NCBI RefSeq assembly: GCF_000281045.1
Contig: NW_008246078.1
Span: 586,823-650,822 of the forward strand
Direction of reading: 5' to 3'
DNA from: Saprolegnia diclina VS20
Lineage: Eukaryota > Oomycota > Saprolegniomycetes > Saprolegniales > Saprolegniaceae
Length of the DNA stretch: 64,000 bases
Part shown: positions 33,564-44,053 of the stretch, in pieces
Layout: each line of letters starts with the position of its first letter
Position numbering within the stretch: the first letter of the stretch is position 1
Notes under the pieces: generated by a model
Seen by the model: the letters and a program-made list of their open reading frames with translations, nothing else
The model's database searches: none
Told to the model about the DNA's origin: nothing
Made by a program: the position numbers and the translations under genes

Positions 33564-34558
33564 TCATAGAATAATTGACATGACTTGCGACGTCTCGGAG
33601 CTCGCGCTGCTGCTGCCGCTGCTGTGGCGGCTACCGACAAAGTGCTCCATCGCCGGTGGATGGCCGCGCAAGTCGCGCCGCAGGTCGTCCAAGAGCGTGC
33701 TCAACCCTTCGATGGTCACGTCGGGTTTTTTCCTATTCGGCTCGACAAGGAGGTGCGCGACCGAGTGCACAACGTGCGTCATGAGTTCGCACGCGAGCCG
33801 GCGCTTGGGCGTCGAGGACGCAATGTCCCGGGGCTTGACTTGGACAAGTTTGCCCTTGGCAATGTCGAGAATCGACAGAATCGACTCGAGCTTGACCGTG
33901 TGTTTAACTACGAAATGCAGTCGTGCCAACGCAACAGTAGGATCGCAGTACCTTTTGTGGGTGTCATGGACGTCTCGGGGTCGACGTGGAACTCCTTGCA
34001 CTCGTCAATGACGGGCGGGCACCACTTGCACTTGAGGCAGCGCACGCACTTGCCGCGGTGCGTCTTCTTGTGGTGGTGTTCCTCGTTCTCGCACAAGAGC
34101 ACTAGACAATATTGTTTGTACTACGATCGTGGTGCTGGATGATAGCTAGTATACCTTTGGCACGCGGCGCGCGCGTCTTGTTGGTCATCGGCCGCAGCAC
34201 GCGGTGGTTGGCCGCGCACTCGTCGGCGCCGGCAGGGCAGAAGCGACAGACGCCGCAGACCGTGCACTTGGCGGTCTTTTGCCGGACGTGTTCTGCGTCC
34301 ACGCACTTGACTAATCGATCAAGGTGGTAAACAGCAGCCTTGGCAACGACTACCTTTTTTCGCGTAGACTTGGCGGCGCTGCGGTGGGCCGAGCTTGGCC
34401 CTCTTCGCCTTGGGCGAGCCGTCGTCGCCAAGGTCGTCCTTGGCGTCCTGGCCATCGCCGTCGTCATCGTCGTCTTCCTCGAGCGCTAGCGCCTCAACGT
34501 ACGACGTGGGGGCGGCCGGCTCGGTCTCAAAGTACTGCTTCGGGTCAAGCGATTCCAT
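33564..34558 (-). CDS. Tandem Cys-rich protein, copy A (two zinc-binding-like modules)
   Basis: Four exons joined by three short introns, all in phase 1. The start MESLDPKQYFETEPAAPTSY leads through an acidic stretch (EEDDDDDGDGQDAKDD) and a basic nuclear-signal-like SPKAKRAKLGPP. Exon 2 carries HVRQKTAKCTVCGVCRFCP with AGADECAANHRVLRPM; exon 3 carries HHHKKTHRGKCVRCLKCKWC with PPVIDECKEFHVD. Both follow KTxx.C-xx-C-xx-C-xx-C-P..xDEC..xH, a likely zinc-binding module. Exon 4 is helical (VKLESILSILDIAKGKLVQV). I know no named domain with this spacing. It lies next to paralogue copy B (34998-35955) with identical gene structure. Nuclear location is inferred from the basic patch. Confidence 0.78.
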
Positions 34559-34997
34559 CTCCGAATTCCGGACCGGCAAAGTGGTGTGCACGGCCAAAAA
34601 GCCGGAGTTGAATGTTTATCATATTAATATACACCCTGTCGTTGAAAACTATTTAAATTATCACGATTTGAATATGGAATTTAAAAGATTTGACAAACGT
34701 GCGGTATATAAATGAGTAAAACAATATACACTGGTTGCCTGGTCGCCCGGACATGAAAAACAGCCAATCCAATGCGCTCTTTTCAAATGATGCGATTTTA
34801 TTGGCTGAAATGGACCACCTTGCTGCAACAAGATCGCCATGCGAGTTTGCACTTTCTGCTGAGGGACAGCTCGGTAGCACCTTGGTTTCGCATAGAATGC
34901 AATAGTGTACATTGTGCAGTAGGGTTGTGGAAGATATCGGCCGTCGCTACTGTCCCTAAAGTCGGGTTATTTTGGCGGCGAACAAGATAAAAGGTCG

Positions 34998-35955
34998 TTA
35001 AATGTTGAACGCTAAATGGTGGCTTTCGCCGTCCGTCGAAAGATCTACAGTCTGCGAGGTAGCCTGGAGCGCCTCCATCGATACGTCGTCTGGATGCGGC
35101 TGGAGAATGGGGTTGGCTTCGAGCTCGGCCGCGAGATCGTCGAGGAGCTGGGCGACCGCGGCGCCTCCGTCGGCCTTGTCCGACTCGACAACAAGGTCGG
35201 CGATGAGGTGTACGATTTGCCGCAATAGGTCGCTCGCCTGTCGCCGTTTGATCGTAGGTCCGTGGAGGTCCTTGGCCTTGATGATCTGCGCCTTGTGTTC
35301 GTCGACGCCAAGGATCGCGAGGAGCGACTCGAGGCGCGCCGTCTTTTCTTGGCGTTCGACTACGATGGCATATAAGAACAGGCAACTTCGTCTGGCGACG
35401 GTATACCCGAACATGGTGTCGTGCACGTCTCGGGGTCGACATGGAACTCCTTGCACTCGTCAACGAGCGGCGGGCACCACTTGCACTTGAGGCAGCGCTC
35501 GCAGCGGCCGCGGTGCGTCTTCTTCTGGTGGTGCTCTTCGTCGTCACAGAGGTACACTAGTTGGCACTGCGTGAGCGTGGGACCAGCGACTTGTCGTGTG
35601 CACCTTTGGCTCGGGGCGGGCGGCTGCGCTGGATCATCGGCCGCAAGACGCGGTGGTTGGCAAAACACTCGTCGCGGCCGGCGGGGCAGAAGCGGCAGAT
35701 GGCGCAGACCGCGCACTTGGCGGTCTTTTGCCGCATGTGCTCCGGGTCCAGGCATTGCACTACGTCATGACATGCAGCGTCCATGGCGCAAGCAGCATGT
35801 CTACCTCGCTTGGGCGGGCCATGGGCGTCGTGGAAGGGCGTCGTCTTGGGCCGCTTCGGCGCATGCTCGTGCAGCGCGCTCTCGTCGCCAAAGGCGGCGT
35901 CGAGTGGTAACGGGCCCAAGTCCGGCTTCAGCAATTCGGAGGCTCGCGGGTCCAT
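34998..35955 (-). CDS. Tandem Cys-rich protein, copy B
   Basis: Same layout as the gene downstream. The start is MDPRASELLKPDLGPLPLDA; a basic patch (HAPKRPKTTPF) follows. Exon 2 encodes HMRQKTAKCAVCAICRFC with PAGRDECFANHRVLRPM; exon 3 encodes HHQKKTHRGRCERCLKCKWC with PPLVDECKEFHVD. Exon 4 is helical (KTARLESLLAILGVDEHKAQ). Introns of about 45 bp fall after PPKR, PRAK and TPCS, at the same three positions and phase (1) as in copy A; the first is open in frame, so it would be missed by simple gene finding. The pair is clearly a tandem duplication; cysteines, histidines and intron positions are all kept. Function unknown. Confidence 0.78.
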
Positions 35956-36317
35956 GATGCCGGTCCTCGGTTCCGGACGCGTTCGTGGCAGCTCCGAAAT
36001 GCGTTCCGTATTTAAAATGTACGGGCAATATTATAAAATAGCAATCTATTTGTATGACATTGGCGAAACTATATAATATATTTTGCAGTCCTTGGTTTTT
36101 AATGTGCGCGATGACAATTGGTGCAAATACAGGAGTTTCAAGCCATTTGATTGGGTATTCTCGCAAAAAGGTGGTAGACCACAACGAGTTCGCGGTGGAT
36201 CGATCCAGATCCAAATCAAGATTAGGATGCACATAAGTGACACATGTCTGGTTTACTAGTAGGTATTTAGTTATCAAAAAGTCAAAAATGAAATATCGGA
36301 CGTGGCGCAATTCACTC
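35956..36317. other. Intergenic, no gene seen
   Basis: About 360 bp of AT-rich sequence between copy B start and the oxidoreductase end. No gene-like frame. Confidence 0.5.
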
Positions 36318-37466
36318 TTAGAGCGCTGAAAGCGTCGCATTCCAGTGGGTCCAAAGCCGCTGTGTGTTGTAGTCCTTGTGCTTCTTCTTTTGCACGAGCC
36401 AGGCGCCTTCAACGACACCGTTGAGAAGCTGCGCGACGCCGCCCTCAGGTCCAATCGGAATCATGAGGCCTTCTGTCGGGCCTGCGTCAAATGCACCGAC
36501 GGGGGTTCCGTGGAGTATCTTCTGGACTAAGCTTGCGGCTAAGAATTCGGCTTGGTCGCCAGCAATGTGCGCTGTCTTTGGTGACGGGTGGTTGCTCGCG
36601 TCGCCAATGACAAAGATGTTGGTGTAGCGGTCATCGTCGAGCTGCATTGAGGGCTTGACTTTGATGCCGGCCGGCGTCACCAGATCGGGATCCAGTTGCG
36701 CGATCAGATCTGTGTTTGGGGCCATGCCCGCACAGAGGAGCTGGACATCGGTTGTGAGCACCGTGCCTCTCGAGAGGAGTGTCGTTTGCCGCGTGTACGA
36801 CTGAGCTCGGAGCGGTTCGACCGGGCGCTCGCCCAAGACGACGCGCACACCAATGGCTTCCAGCGCCTCTTTCAGCCGACAGCGAAACTCGGGCGTCATT
36901 TTCGCACCAGCGACCAAGTGTTCGTGGCCGTCAACCAGAGTGACTTGAGTCGTCGGGTAGGCGACGGCGATCTCACCGGCAACTTCGCACCCGACGCTGC
37001 CGCCCCCGACAACGAGCACACTGGACGCTTTGGCAATGTGGTCGTGGGCGTCGTAGATGGCGTTGGCGATGGCGTCGCGGCTGTAGACGTCACCGGGCAC
37101 CTTGATGGGCGCGGGGTAGCTGCTGCCCGTGGCAAGGACGAGGTAGTCGTAGTGCATTTGGTATGCGTGTCCGTCGAGCTGGCCGTCGACGAGAGGATGC
37201 ACCTGAACGCTGTCGCTCGAGATGACGTCAACGAGCCCATGCACGATGGTGGTGTACTGAGGCACGGCGCGGTCCGTGGGCACAAAGAGCTTGGGCACAA
37301 AGGCGCGTTCGACGAAAGCGCGAGGAATGGCATCGTGGTGGAACGTAAACGTGTTCTTGTCGATCACGGTGATTTCAGCTACGTGGGGTGGGAGCTCGGA
37401 CGCGAGCGCTTGGGCAAACTCAATGCCCGAGTAGCCACCGCCCACAACAATGATTGCCTGCACCAT
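36318..37466 (-). CDS. FAD-dependent pyridine-nucleotide oxidoreductase, AIFM2/FSP1-like
   Basis: A single-exon protein of 382 residues beginning MVQAIIVVGGGYSGIEFAQA. VVGGGYSGIEFA is the FAD dinucleotide motif, YDYLVLATGSSY the ATG motif, VLVVGGGSVGCEVAGE the NAD(P)H dinucleotide motif, and NIFVIGDASN the second FAD-contacting GD motif. Size and order fit the FSP1 (AIFM2)/single-subunit NADH oxidoreductase family, which reduces quinones or similar electron acceptors with NAD(P)H. There is no clear mitochondrial presequence. The frame is open upstream to 37568, but the ATG just before the first Rossmann strand was chosen. Exact substrate cannot be told. Confidence 0.88.
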   Translation of the reverse strand: MVQAIIVVGGGYSGIEFAQALASELPPHVAEITVIDKNTFTFHHDAIPRAFVERAFVPKLFVPTDRAVPQYTTIVHGLVDVISSDSVQVHPLVDGQLDGHAYQMHYDYLVLATGSSYPAPIKVPGDVYSRDAIANAIYDAHDHIAKASSVLVVGGGSVGCEVAGEIAVAYPTTQVTLVDGHEHLVAGAKMTPEFRCRLKEALEAIGVRVVLGERPVEPLRAQSYTRQTTLLSRGTVLTTDVQLLCAGMAPNTDLIAQLDPDLVTPAGIKVKPSMQLDDDRYTNIFVIGDASNHPSPKTAHIAGDQAEFLAASLVQKILHGTPVGAFDAGPTEGLMIPIGPEGGVAQLLNGVVEGAWLVQKKKHKDYNTQRLWTHWNATLSAL

Positions 37467-37894
37467 GGTCGATTGAACAATGCCTATAGTCGTTTCAAAA
37501 ATAGCAGCAACAGACGTTTGGAGTTGGACTGACCCGCTCAGTACAACCCTGGACGTGGTGACGAGCACATGCTATTCCACGAGTTATGACAAGGCGATAA
37601 CGGCGCGTAAGCACTTGTGTAAATTTTTCTCGGTGATTCAGAAGCTTGCGGGACCAGTGCGACTCGAGAGCGGTGCGGAAGATGGTGGTCTCAATGACCA
37701 TCATTCTTGAGTGGACCTTTGTGATGTAAAGGGTGAACCCTATTGGAGGTCGTGACAGTAGATTCTTCACTGTTAATTAGCTAGCGACGATGCACATGTT
37801 TCTAGCGACTTGCAGCCCCAAAGTCTTGTAGGCTGTATATATGTATTACTTGTTTGGAACGATTTGATAGGCAGAAATAAAGTTGAGGCCGTGA
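37467..37894. other. Intergenic between oxidoreductase and TIR-STAND-SH2 gene
   Basis: About 430 bp. Holds the oxidoreductase promoter and the terminator of the next gene. No gene-like frame. Confidence 0.5.
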
Positions 37895-40800
37895 TCACGC
37901 CGAACCTTTGGGAATGGCCGTGCGCAACACGCCTTTGCGCTGATACGCCTCCACAAAGCTGAGCAGATCCGAGAAGATGGGCGTCGTTGGCTGAACGTCC
38001 TTGGGTTGCACCGCCGAGTACGCACCCTAAATGCGCACGTTGAAGCGAACGCCACGCAGCGGGTGGCCTCACGGATTCGAGGTGGTAGATGACGTTGTGC
38101 TTGATTTGCGGCTGGCCATCGACGATCTTGTCGATGAAGGACGCGCAATAGCTCTTTTGGTTGGCACTGTACCGGATCAAGAAGGCACCCGGCGTCCCCA
38201 CCTAAGTGCAGAGGATATTGTTATGATGTCATAGTAAACACGGTCGTACCCGCAAAAGCACGGCTTGCGACGCCCCGCGGTCCATATCGCCGTGGAAAAA
38301 ACTAGGAACGCGGACGATAAAGATGCGTGCGACTAGTCTTCGCACCTCTCGAGCCCCGACTGCCGCAACGTGATAAGGCGACGTGCGAGCTGAAACTTTT
38401 CATCGGTCGAGAAATTCTGCATGCAACGAATGCTGTCCTCCGTGTTGGCTTCCTGCACGCAACTCGACTTGATGCTTGGAGCATGAAGTGGCGGTTCGTA
38501 CCCGCAGGTGGTTGAGTGCGTGGCGGATGATGTAGATCGGTCCGCGGTTTTGATCGACGACGTCGGGCCCGCTGCTTGGCTCGAGCTCAAAGCTACTTGA
38601 CGATCAACCATCGACCAAGATAGTCGTGTCAGTGTACTTGATGTTGGAGACGTCCGTGGTCGCCTTGAGTACCGTACTGTACTCCTTCCAGGCCCAGAGA
38701 CCGATGCGCTCATGGCCGTGCCTACAGATGCCAATGCATTTGAAAAACTACGTGCGCAGACGTAACGTACTCGACGCGGGCAAAGAAGGGCCCGGCTGCG
38801 TTGCTGTCTTGAAGCCACTCGAGCACGGACGTATGGAACGGCTTGAGCACGTTCGAGTCGGTGACGTACAGCAGGGACTTGAAGCTTGCGAGCATTTCAT
38901 GCTGGACGTACGACTAGCGAGATGCCATGAATAACGTTCGAATTGCTTGGACGAAAACAAGAACTTACGTCCCACTGCATGATCGCGCGGAGCATGTCCA
39001 GCGTCAATGGCTCGTACGCAGCGCAGAGCACCTCTAGGAGCGGCCGAATGTGTTCCTAGACCTCATGAAGACAATATGTCCACAAAGGATGCGACACCTT
39101 GTAGTGCTCGGGCGTAAACTGGCTCTCGAAAAACTGGCGCAAGTAGCCGCCCATGCCGGTCGGGAAGCCCTCCAAGTGGTCGAGCGTCAGTCGATGCTGC
39201 GACAACGCGTGGACAATGTGGCTCGCGTATAAGAAAAGTCCTATGCGCAGAAGCAGGTCACGATGAGTCGTTGCATCGCGTTCTACCTTCGGCGCGCCCC
39301 GCAATGAACTGCAGCGTCGCTTCCGGCACGACGCCCCCCGTGGACTAGACACATGATGATAGTATGCGTTGCATGGTTGACACGATGACGAACGCTGGGA
39401 AGGTAGGGGACGAGCGCCCTCTGGAGGTAGTTCATAATGTCTTGCCGAGAGTTGTCGACACATTTGTCGAGCGCAATTTGGGGCGTAAACCTACAGATGC
39501 AATAGCATTTGAACAAAAGGATGGTGTAGAGTGGTGTACCCTTGGAGCTTGCGCATGACGACGGGATCTTCGCGGCTCGTCAAGATGACACGCACCCACG
39601 ACGGCAGCTTTTGCAAGAGCCCTGGCAGCGCTGAGACGAGGCAGTTGTCCGTCTCTTGCGTATCTTCGAGCGAATCGAGGCCATCAAGAAGGATGACCTA
39701 GCATTGTCTTTGGATCACAATATCCATTCGATATATTGACGTATACCAAGGGTGTCGTTGCTGGCTCGGCAATCGCACTCAATGGCGCGACGAGCAAGAT
39801 ATCGAGGAGCTCGACAACGGTCGAGACCGGCACGACTTCTTCCAGCGGACTTCCTTGCCTATTCCATGGTATAAGACATAGTGTTTACTCGCTGGGAATG
39901 GACTATCGAGATCCCGTACTGGAGGAATGACGCGTATTCCGGTAGCTGCGTCGTGAGCTGGTACGCCAAGCTCAAGATGCACCGGCGGTGGCTCTGCGTC
40001 TGTTCGTCTTCCTTGCAGACGAGATGAAAGGCTCGGATTTCAGGGCGGCTCTGTATGATGTACGCGGCCAACGCGCTTTTGCCCGTCCCGATTTGCCCTA
40101 GGACAGAGTGTTTCCATGTATTCACCAATGACGTACTATATATTGTACCCGTGATCCAAAACACTTGGTCGTGTGTTTGCTTCCATTGGTCGAGCTGGTG
40201 CAAAACCCACTCGCGGCCGGCAAAGCCTTGCGTGTACTTGCTAATCTGGACAAAAAATGTCCATAATTTTCATGAGAATTCATGAAATGGTACTTGGTTT
40301 TGGAAAGAAAAGGGCGAAAAGATGCTGAAGAGACGAGCTTGAAGCCCATCGTGATCGAGTTTGCCACGCAGCGCCGTCGCGATCTGTGCGAGCCGTTGCG
40401 GGTACTTGGCGTCGTTGACACCGTTGACGCCGTTGACGTCGATAAGACAGTCGGAGAGGTCGAGCCACTGGATGCGGCAAATGCTCAACGGGATTTCGCA
40501 CTGCCGAATCATGAGCGGGACAAAGCCCACGTTGGACGACATGGCCGCGGAAATATCGTTCAAGCACACGCCTGACCATGCCTCGTTAGTCGTTTCCTGC
40601 ATAGTGCAAGCAAGAGAATAGAAAATTCGACTCTACCATGGGGACGACCGACGCTTTGTGGCGTCAGAAACAAGATCATTTTGCCCGTTTCTGCCCACGT
40701 GATGGCGTCGCGGCGTGCGTGGGGCAGCAGCGGCGACGGCGCACAGTGCGCGTGAATAAGAAACCCTAGTGTACGAATGCGTCAAGTAAAGGACAATATT

Positions 40801-42051
40801 GTGTACAGCGCATCTCCGGATACCTTCGGCGGTCAAGTCGGCGTGGAGCTTCATTGCCAAGGGCGCGCTCGTGGCGTCAAAGACAAACACATACCTAGCG
40901 GTTGCAATCGTTCAACATCAATGCGATCAGATAGCAAGGGAACTGTACTTGGTCGACTCGGCCGGCGAAGCGCCCCGGGGCTCGTCGGCGGGCACGAGCG
41001 GCGTGCCAAACCCCGACCCGCGGTGCTTGGGCGTCTCCCGGAACGACTGTTCCGACGGGTTTGCGTGTTTGGGCGATAAGATCTTGCGGTACGTCGGAAC
41101 GTGCCCGATCTTGGTGCTGTTGGCGTGCGCTTCAAAGAGCCCGAGGTTCTCGACCCCGGCGACGACCGTCACCATGTTATTGGTCATGCTGTCACACTAC
41201 GTTGCCACGTCATGGAACGGAAATAGTGTAAATGACAGCTACCATTTCGAGCAGCGAGAAGAGCTGGAGCGATTTGGCGTGGAACTGTGGCGAGTTCAAA
41301 CGCGAGTTGACGGCCGCAAGCCACTCGGGGCTCTTGCTGTCGAGCGTCTGCGCAATCTCGAGCGATGGCACGCAGTCTTGCATATCAAAATACGGCAGCA
41401 TGTTGATCGCTGGAGGCGGTTCGCTCTCGCAGACAAGCGTGGGAAAGATATGGAGCTTGAGTTGCGTCGCTGCCACAAGATGTGAGCTTGCTATTTGCAA
41501 CGGGAGCAGTAGGATACCTCGGGCAATCTCGTTGAGGCAGTAGCCGTCGGGACGGCGCAGCGCATGCGGCGTCATGAGCAGCAAGACCCGCCCGTTCTCT
41601 TGCGCTTCCTTGGCCCACGTCAAGCCATTCGCGATGCCTTCTTCCCAGTCGCATCCTATAAATCAAATACGCATGTTTCGGTCAAAGACTCGACTTGCGG
41701 GATACCTGGCGTGAGCTTCTCGACGTCCACCCATACCAAATGTCCGCGGGATTGTACTAGCGCAACATTCGGTCGGCCAAACATTCTTTATGCTCGTACA
41801 CTGGTCTTTGAGACGCATCGCGAGCTGCTGGTAGCGATCGTGGCCGTCTACACGCTTGGTAAGACAACAGGTTTCGGAACCATGAGCCGACAAGAGAGGA
41901 AGATGTGGAGCTTGGGCCGTTCGTAGATGGCCAACGTCGGCTGCGACGTCGGGTTCTTGGTGCTCGACACGTGCTCGCAGTCGCCGCAAACCACAAGCTC
42001 GCGCTGCAAGAGCATCATCGTGTTGGTGCCGTGGCACTGATCGCACGGCAT
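37895..42051 (-). CDS. NLR-like protein: ribbon + TIR + degenerate TIR + STAND NTPase + SH2
   Basis: About 24 exons and 23 introns (average 49 bp) join into about 1009 residues. Residues 3-25 form C3-xx-C6 and C22-xx-C25, a zinc-ribbon pattern. TIR 1 (about 48-165) reads HIFLSYGHD, RGHLVWVDVEKLTPG, WEEGI and CLNEIARA, with Glu129 at the position of the TIR NADase glutamate. A Ser/Pro-rich linker (about 210-290) leads to TIR 2 (about 292-415), whose matching stretch is CLNDISAA (Asp363). The NTPase has GREWVLHQLDQW, the P-loop GQIGTGKSALAAY (483 on), Walker B VILLDGLDSL (580) and ILTSRED (617), then a NACHT-type helical region (EVLCAAYEPLTLDMLRAIMQ). The C-terminus (907-1003) is SH2: FFHGDMDRGASQAVLLR and GAFLIRYSAN with Arg933. 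Such STAND proteins oligomerise on ligand binding; a role in self-defence or cell-death signalling is inferred. Splicing is by eye. Confidence 0.8.
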
Positions 42052-42764
42052 CTTCTTCACAACAGCACCGTTTCGCGACTACTGGCTTGTGTGCGGTGGA
42101 ACCAGTATGACGTGGCAGCCGGACACGCGTTTATGGAACATTTCCACTCAAGTGCGTTGGTTGGCCGTCTCGTCTGTTGGAAAGATCCACGCCCTGCCTT
42201 CGTGGCTCTACTGACTATGTGATGCTTGCACGACGGACCTGCATCTGCAGTATCCGTTGCCGTCAAGTTCAAAGTTGGTGCCGGCGCCGACTTTACGAGC
42301 CAACCACCTGCCCATTGACCCTAATCCCCTTATTCCTTTTACTTAAAAACAAAAAAACTACAGTAGTGTCGATGCGAGGCCATCGTCGCATGTTCACTTC
42401 CTCCTGCCACCGCGAGCTGTGCTCACTCGCGCCAATATCCCGTCGAACCTTTGCACGCGTCGTTGGATTGGTCTAAATATATCTCCAAGCGACCAATCCA
42501 CAAGCTCCAACGGTACGATTTCAGCCACTCGCATCGCGTCATGGATTCGACCAATCCGAGGCGCTAAAACGTATTTAATGACCTGCACAACTCTCTTTTA
42601 ATCCCCGACACTTGAATTAAATGCATATTGATAGCGAAACGGTATGGTATTCTAAATTATTTAAAATAAAATGCAAAAAAAGAAGCACCGAGATGCAATA
42701 AAATTGGCGTCACCACTGACTTGTGGCGTCAAGTATTCGTGGTCTGGACATCTCGACGACAGTC
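42052..42764. other. Divergent intergenic, TIR-STAND gene and NDUFA1
   Basis: About 710 bp between two genes read away from each other, so both promoters lie here. No gene-like frame. Confidence 0.5.
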
Positions 42765-42980
42765 ATGCCGTACCAAGTGCTGCCGGGCCTCGCCATCATC
42801 ACGGGCATGTTCACGATCTCGGGCCTCGCGATCGGCGGCGTCAACCGCTGGTACGCCCGCGGGACGCAGAAGAAGCTCATCCTGCGCGACGACTGGGACC
42901 GCGCCCTCGACGCCCGTGACATGCGGTTAAAGGATCGGATCCAGTGGGAAGAGAAGCTCAAGGCAGAAGGCAAGTGGCAC
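42765..42980 (+). CDS. NADH:ubiquinone oxidoreductase subunit NDUFA1 (MWFE)
   Basis: A 72-residue protein beginning MPYQVLPGLAIITGMFTISG; the stop TAA follows KAEGKWH. It matches NDUFA1: a single N-terminal membrane helix opening with [IV]LPG, the GLA..G..NRWYARG turn, then a charged matrix-side tail (KLILRDDWDRALDARDMRLK). The subunit is small, unspliced and needed for assembly of the complex I membrane arm in mitochondria. The internal ATG at 42765 was preferred over 42723 because the family starts within a few residues of the LPG motif. Confidence 0.9.
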
Positions 42981-42983
42981 TAA

Positions 42984-43597
42984 GCCACACGATCGCCGCC
43001 GCCGCCATCCACGCATGCAATGCCAGTGATGCGCTTGATATAACACCCTCCAACAATACAGTCTTCCCCGGTACCCGCGCCCATGACGCCACGTTGGGCT
43101 AACGCCATTGCCGCCGCAAGTGGACGACCGCAGTAGGGCGCAGGTGATATGTACGAATGGCCATGGCATGCAGCCAGCGTGCCATGGGCTGTGGCCGACG
43201 TGGTGTGGGCAGTGGGCGCCGTGCCATGGCTGTGGGCTCCGTCGCGACGCCACATGGGCGGTCCTCGACGAAGCGCTGGCATGAGCCGCATGGCAGTCAC
43301 GCTGTTGACTTTGTCTTGGAGATGGCGTGAAGCGTGATGTCTGGCCAGATAGCTCGCGCTGGCTGACGACGACAAGATGGCCATCACGGCAGGGGCAACG
43401 CGACATGCAGACCATGAGAATTAGGACGAACACACTCTTGTTGTATTTCATCGTTGGTTACGAAAGGCCATTGCATGCCTCATGCTCAGTGGCACGACGC
43501 ACGAGGAAGCCCTTTCACTCACTCACTTTTCCCGTCCAGCGAGTCAAAGCAAATAAATAAGCGCACGCCTTCCGCCCATGCTGCGTCGGTCGCCGGT
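42984..43597. other. Convergent intergenic, no gene seen
   Basis: About 610 bp between NDUFA1 and the zinc-knuckle gene, both ending here. A minus-strand frame (42980-43387) is Cys/His-containing and GC-rich but its start and pattern are unconvincing. Around 43155-43260 the sequence repeats CCATGG-rich triplets. Confidence 0.4.
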
Positions 43598-44053
43598 TTA
43601 CGCCTGCTTCGTGGGGCAGTCACGCGCCCAGTGGCCCGACTCGTTGCAGTGGTAGCACTTGTCGGTCGTCGCGTCGTTGCCTTCGGGGCAGTCGCGACGC
43701 AAGTGGCCGGAACCGCCGCAGTTGTGGCACTTGCGCGTGTCTTGGAGCTCCTTCGGGCAATCGTTGCGCACGTGACCCGTCTCGCCGCAGTTGAAGCACG
43801 CGCGCGGGCGCTCGGCTTCGGGGCAGTCGCGGCGCAAATGGTCGGTGCCGCCGCAGTTGTGGCACGCACGCACCGAGTGCGCGCTCGTCGGGCAGTCGCG
43901 CTTCAGATGGCCGGGCTTGTTGCACCCATAGCACGTAGCGTTGCCGCGCGGGGCCGAGCCGCCGCCCGTAGGGCAGTCGCGGCGCTGGTGGCCGACCTCG
44001 CCGCAGCCGTAGCACGCGCGCGGCGCAGGCGTCGATTCTGTCGTAGCGTCCAT
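43598..44053 (-). CDS. Six-knuckle CCHC zinc-finger protein, CNBP/Gis2-like
   Basis: From MDATTESTPAPRACYGCGEV the frame runs 151 residues. Six CX2CX4HX4C knuckles are visible: CYGCGEVGHQRRDC, CYGCNKPGHLKRDC, CHNCGGTDHLRRDC, CFNCGETGHVRNDC, CHNCGGSGHLRRDC and CYHCNESGHWARDC. These bind single-stranded nucleic acid. CNBP and yeast Gis2 are cytoplasmic translation and RNA-granule factors with seven knuckles; trypanosome relatives have five, so six is within range. No other domain is present. Just upstream the sequence TCCGGATACG occurs three times within about 60 bp (44104-44159) and may be a regulatory motif. Confidence 0.92.
   Translation of the reverse strand: MDATTESTPAPRACYGCGEVGHQRRDCPTGGGSAPRGNATCYGCNKPGHLKRDCPTSAHSVRACHNCGGTDHLRRDCPEAERPRACFNCGETGHVRNDCPKELQDTRKCHNCGGSGHLRRDCPEGNDATTDKCYHCNESGHWARDCPTKQA

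Noticed and set aside
36696-37532. 278-codon plus-strand frame
   Set aside because: Antisense shadow of the FSP1-like oxidoreductase.
37895-38260. SH2 domain as a separate small gene
   Set aside because: A 47-bp GTGCGA..CCTAG intron joins it in frame to the STAND exons (QSGLES to FFHGD); no start or promoter of its own was seen.
42980-43387. 135-codon minus-strand frame with Cys and His
   Set aside because: Overlaps the NDUFA1 stop, low-complexity His/Ala-rich sequence, no family pattern.
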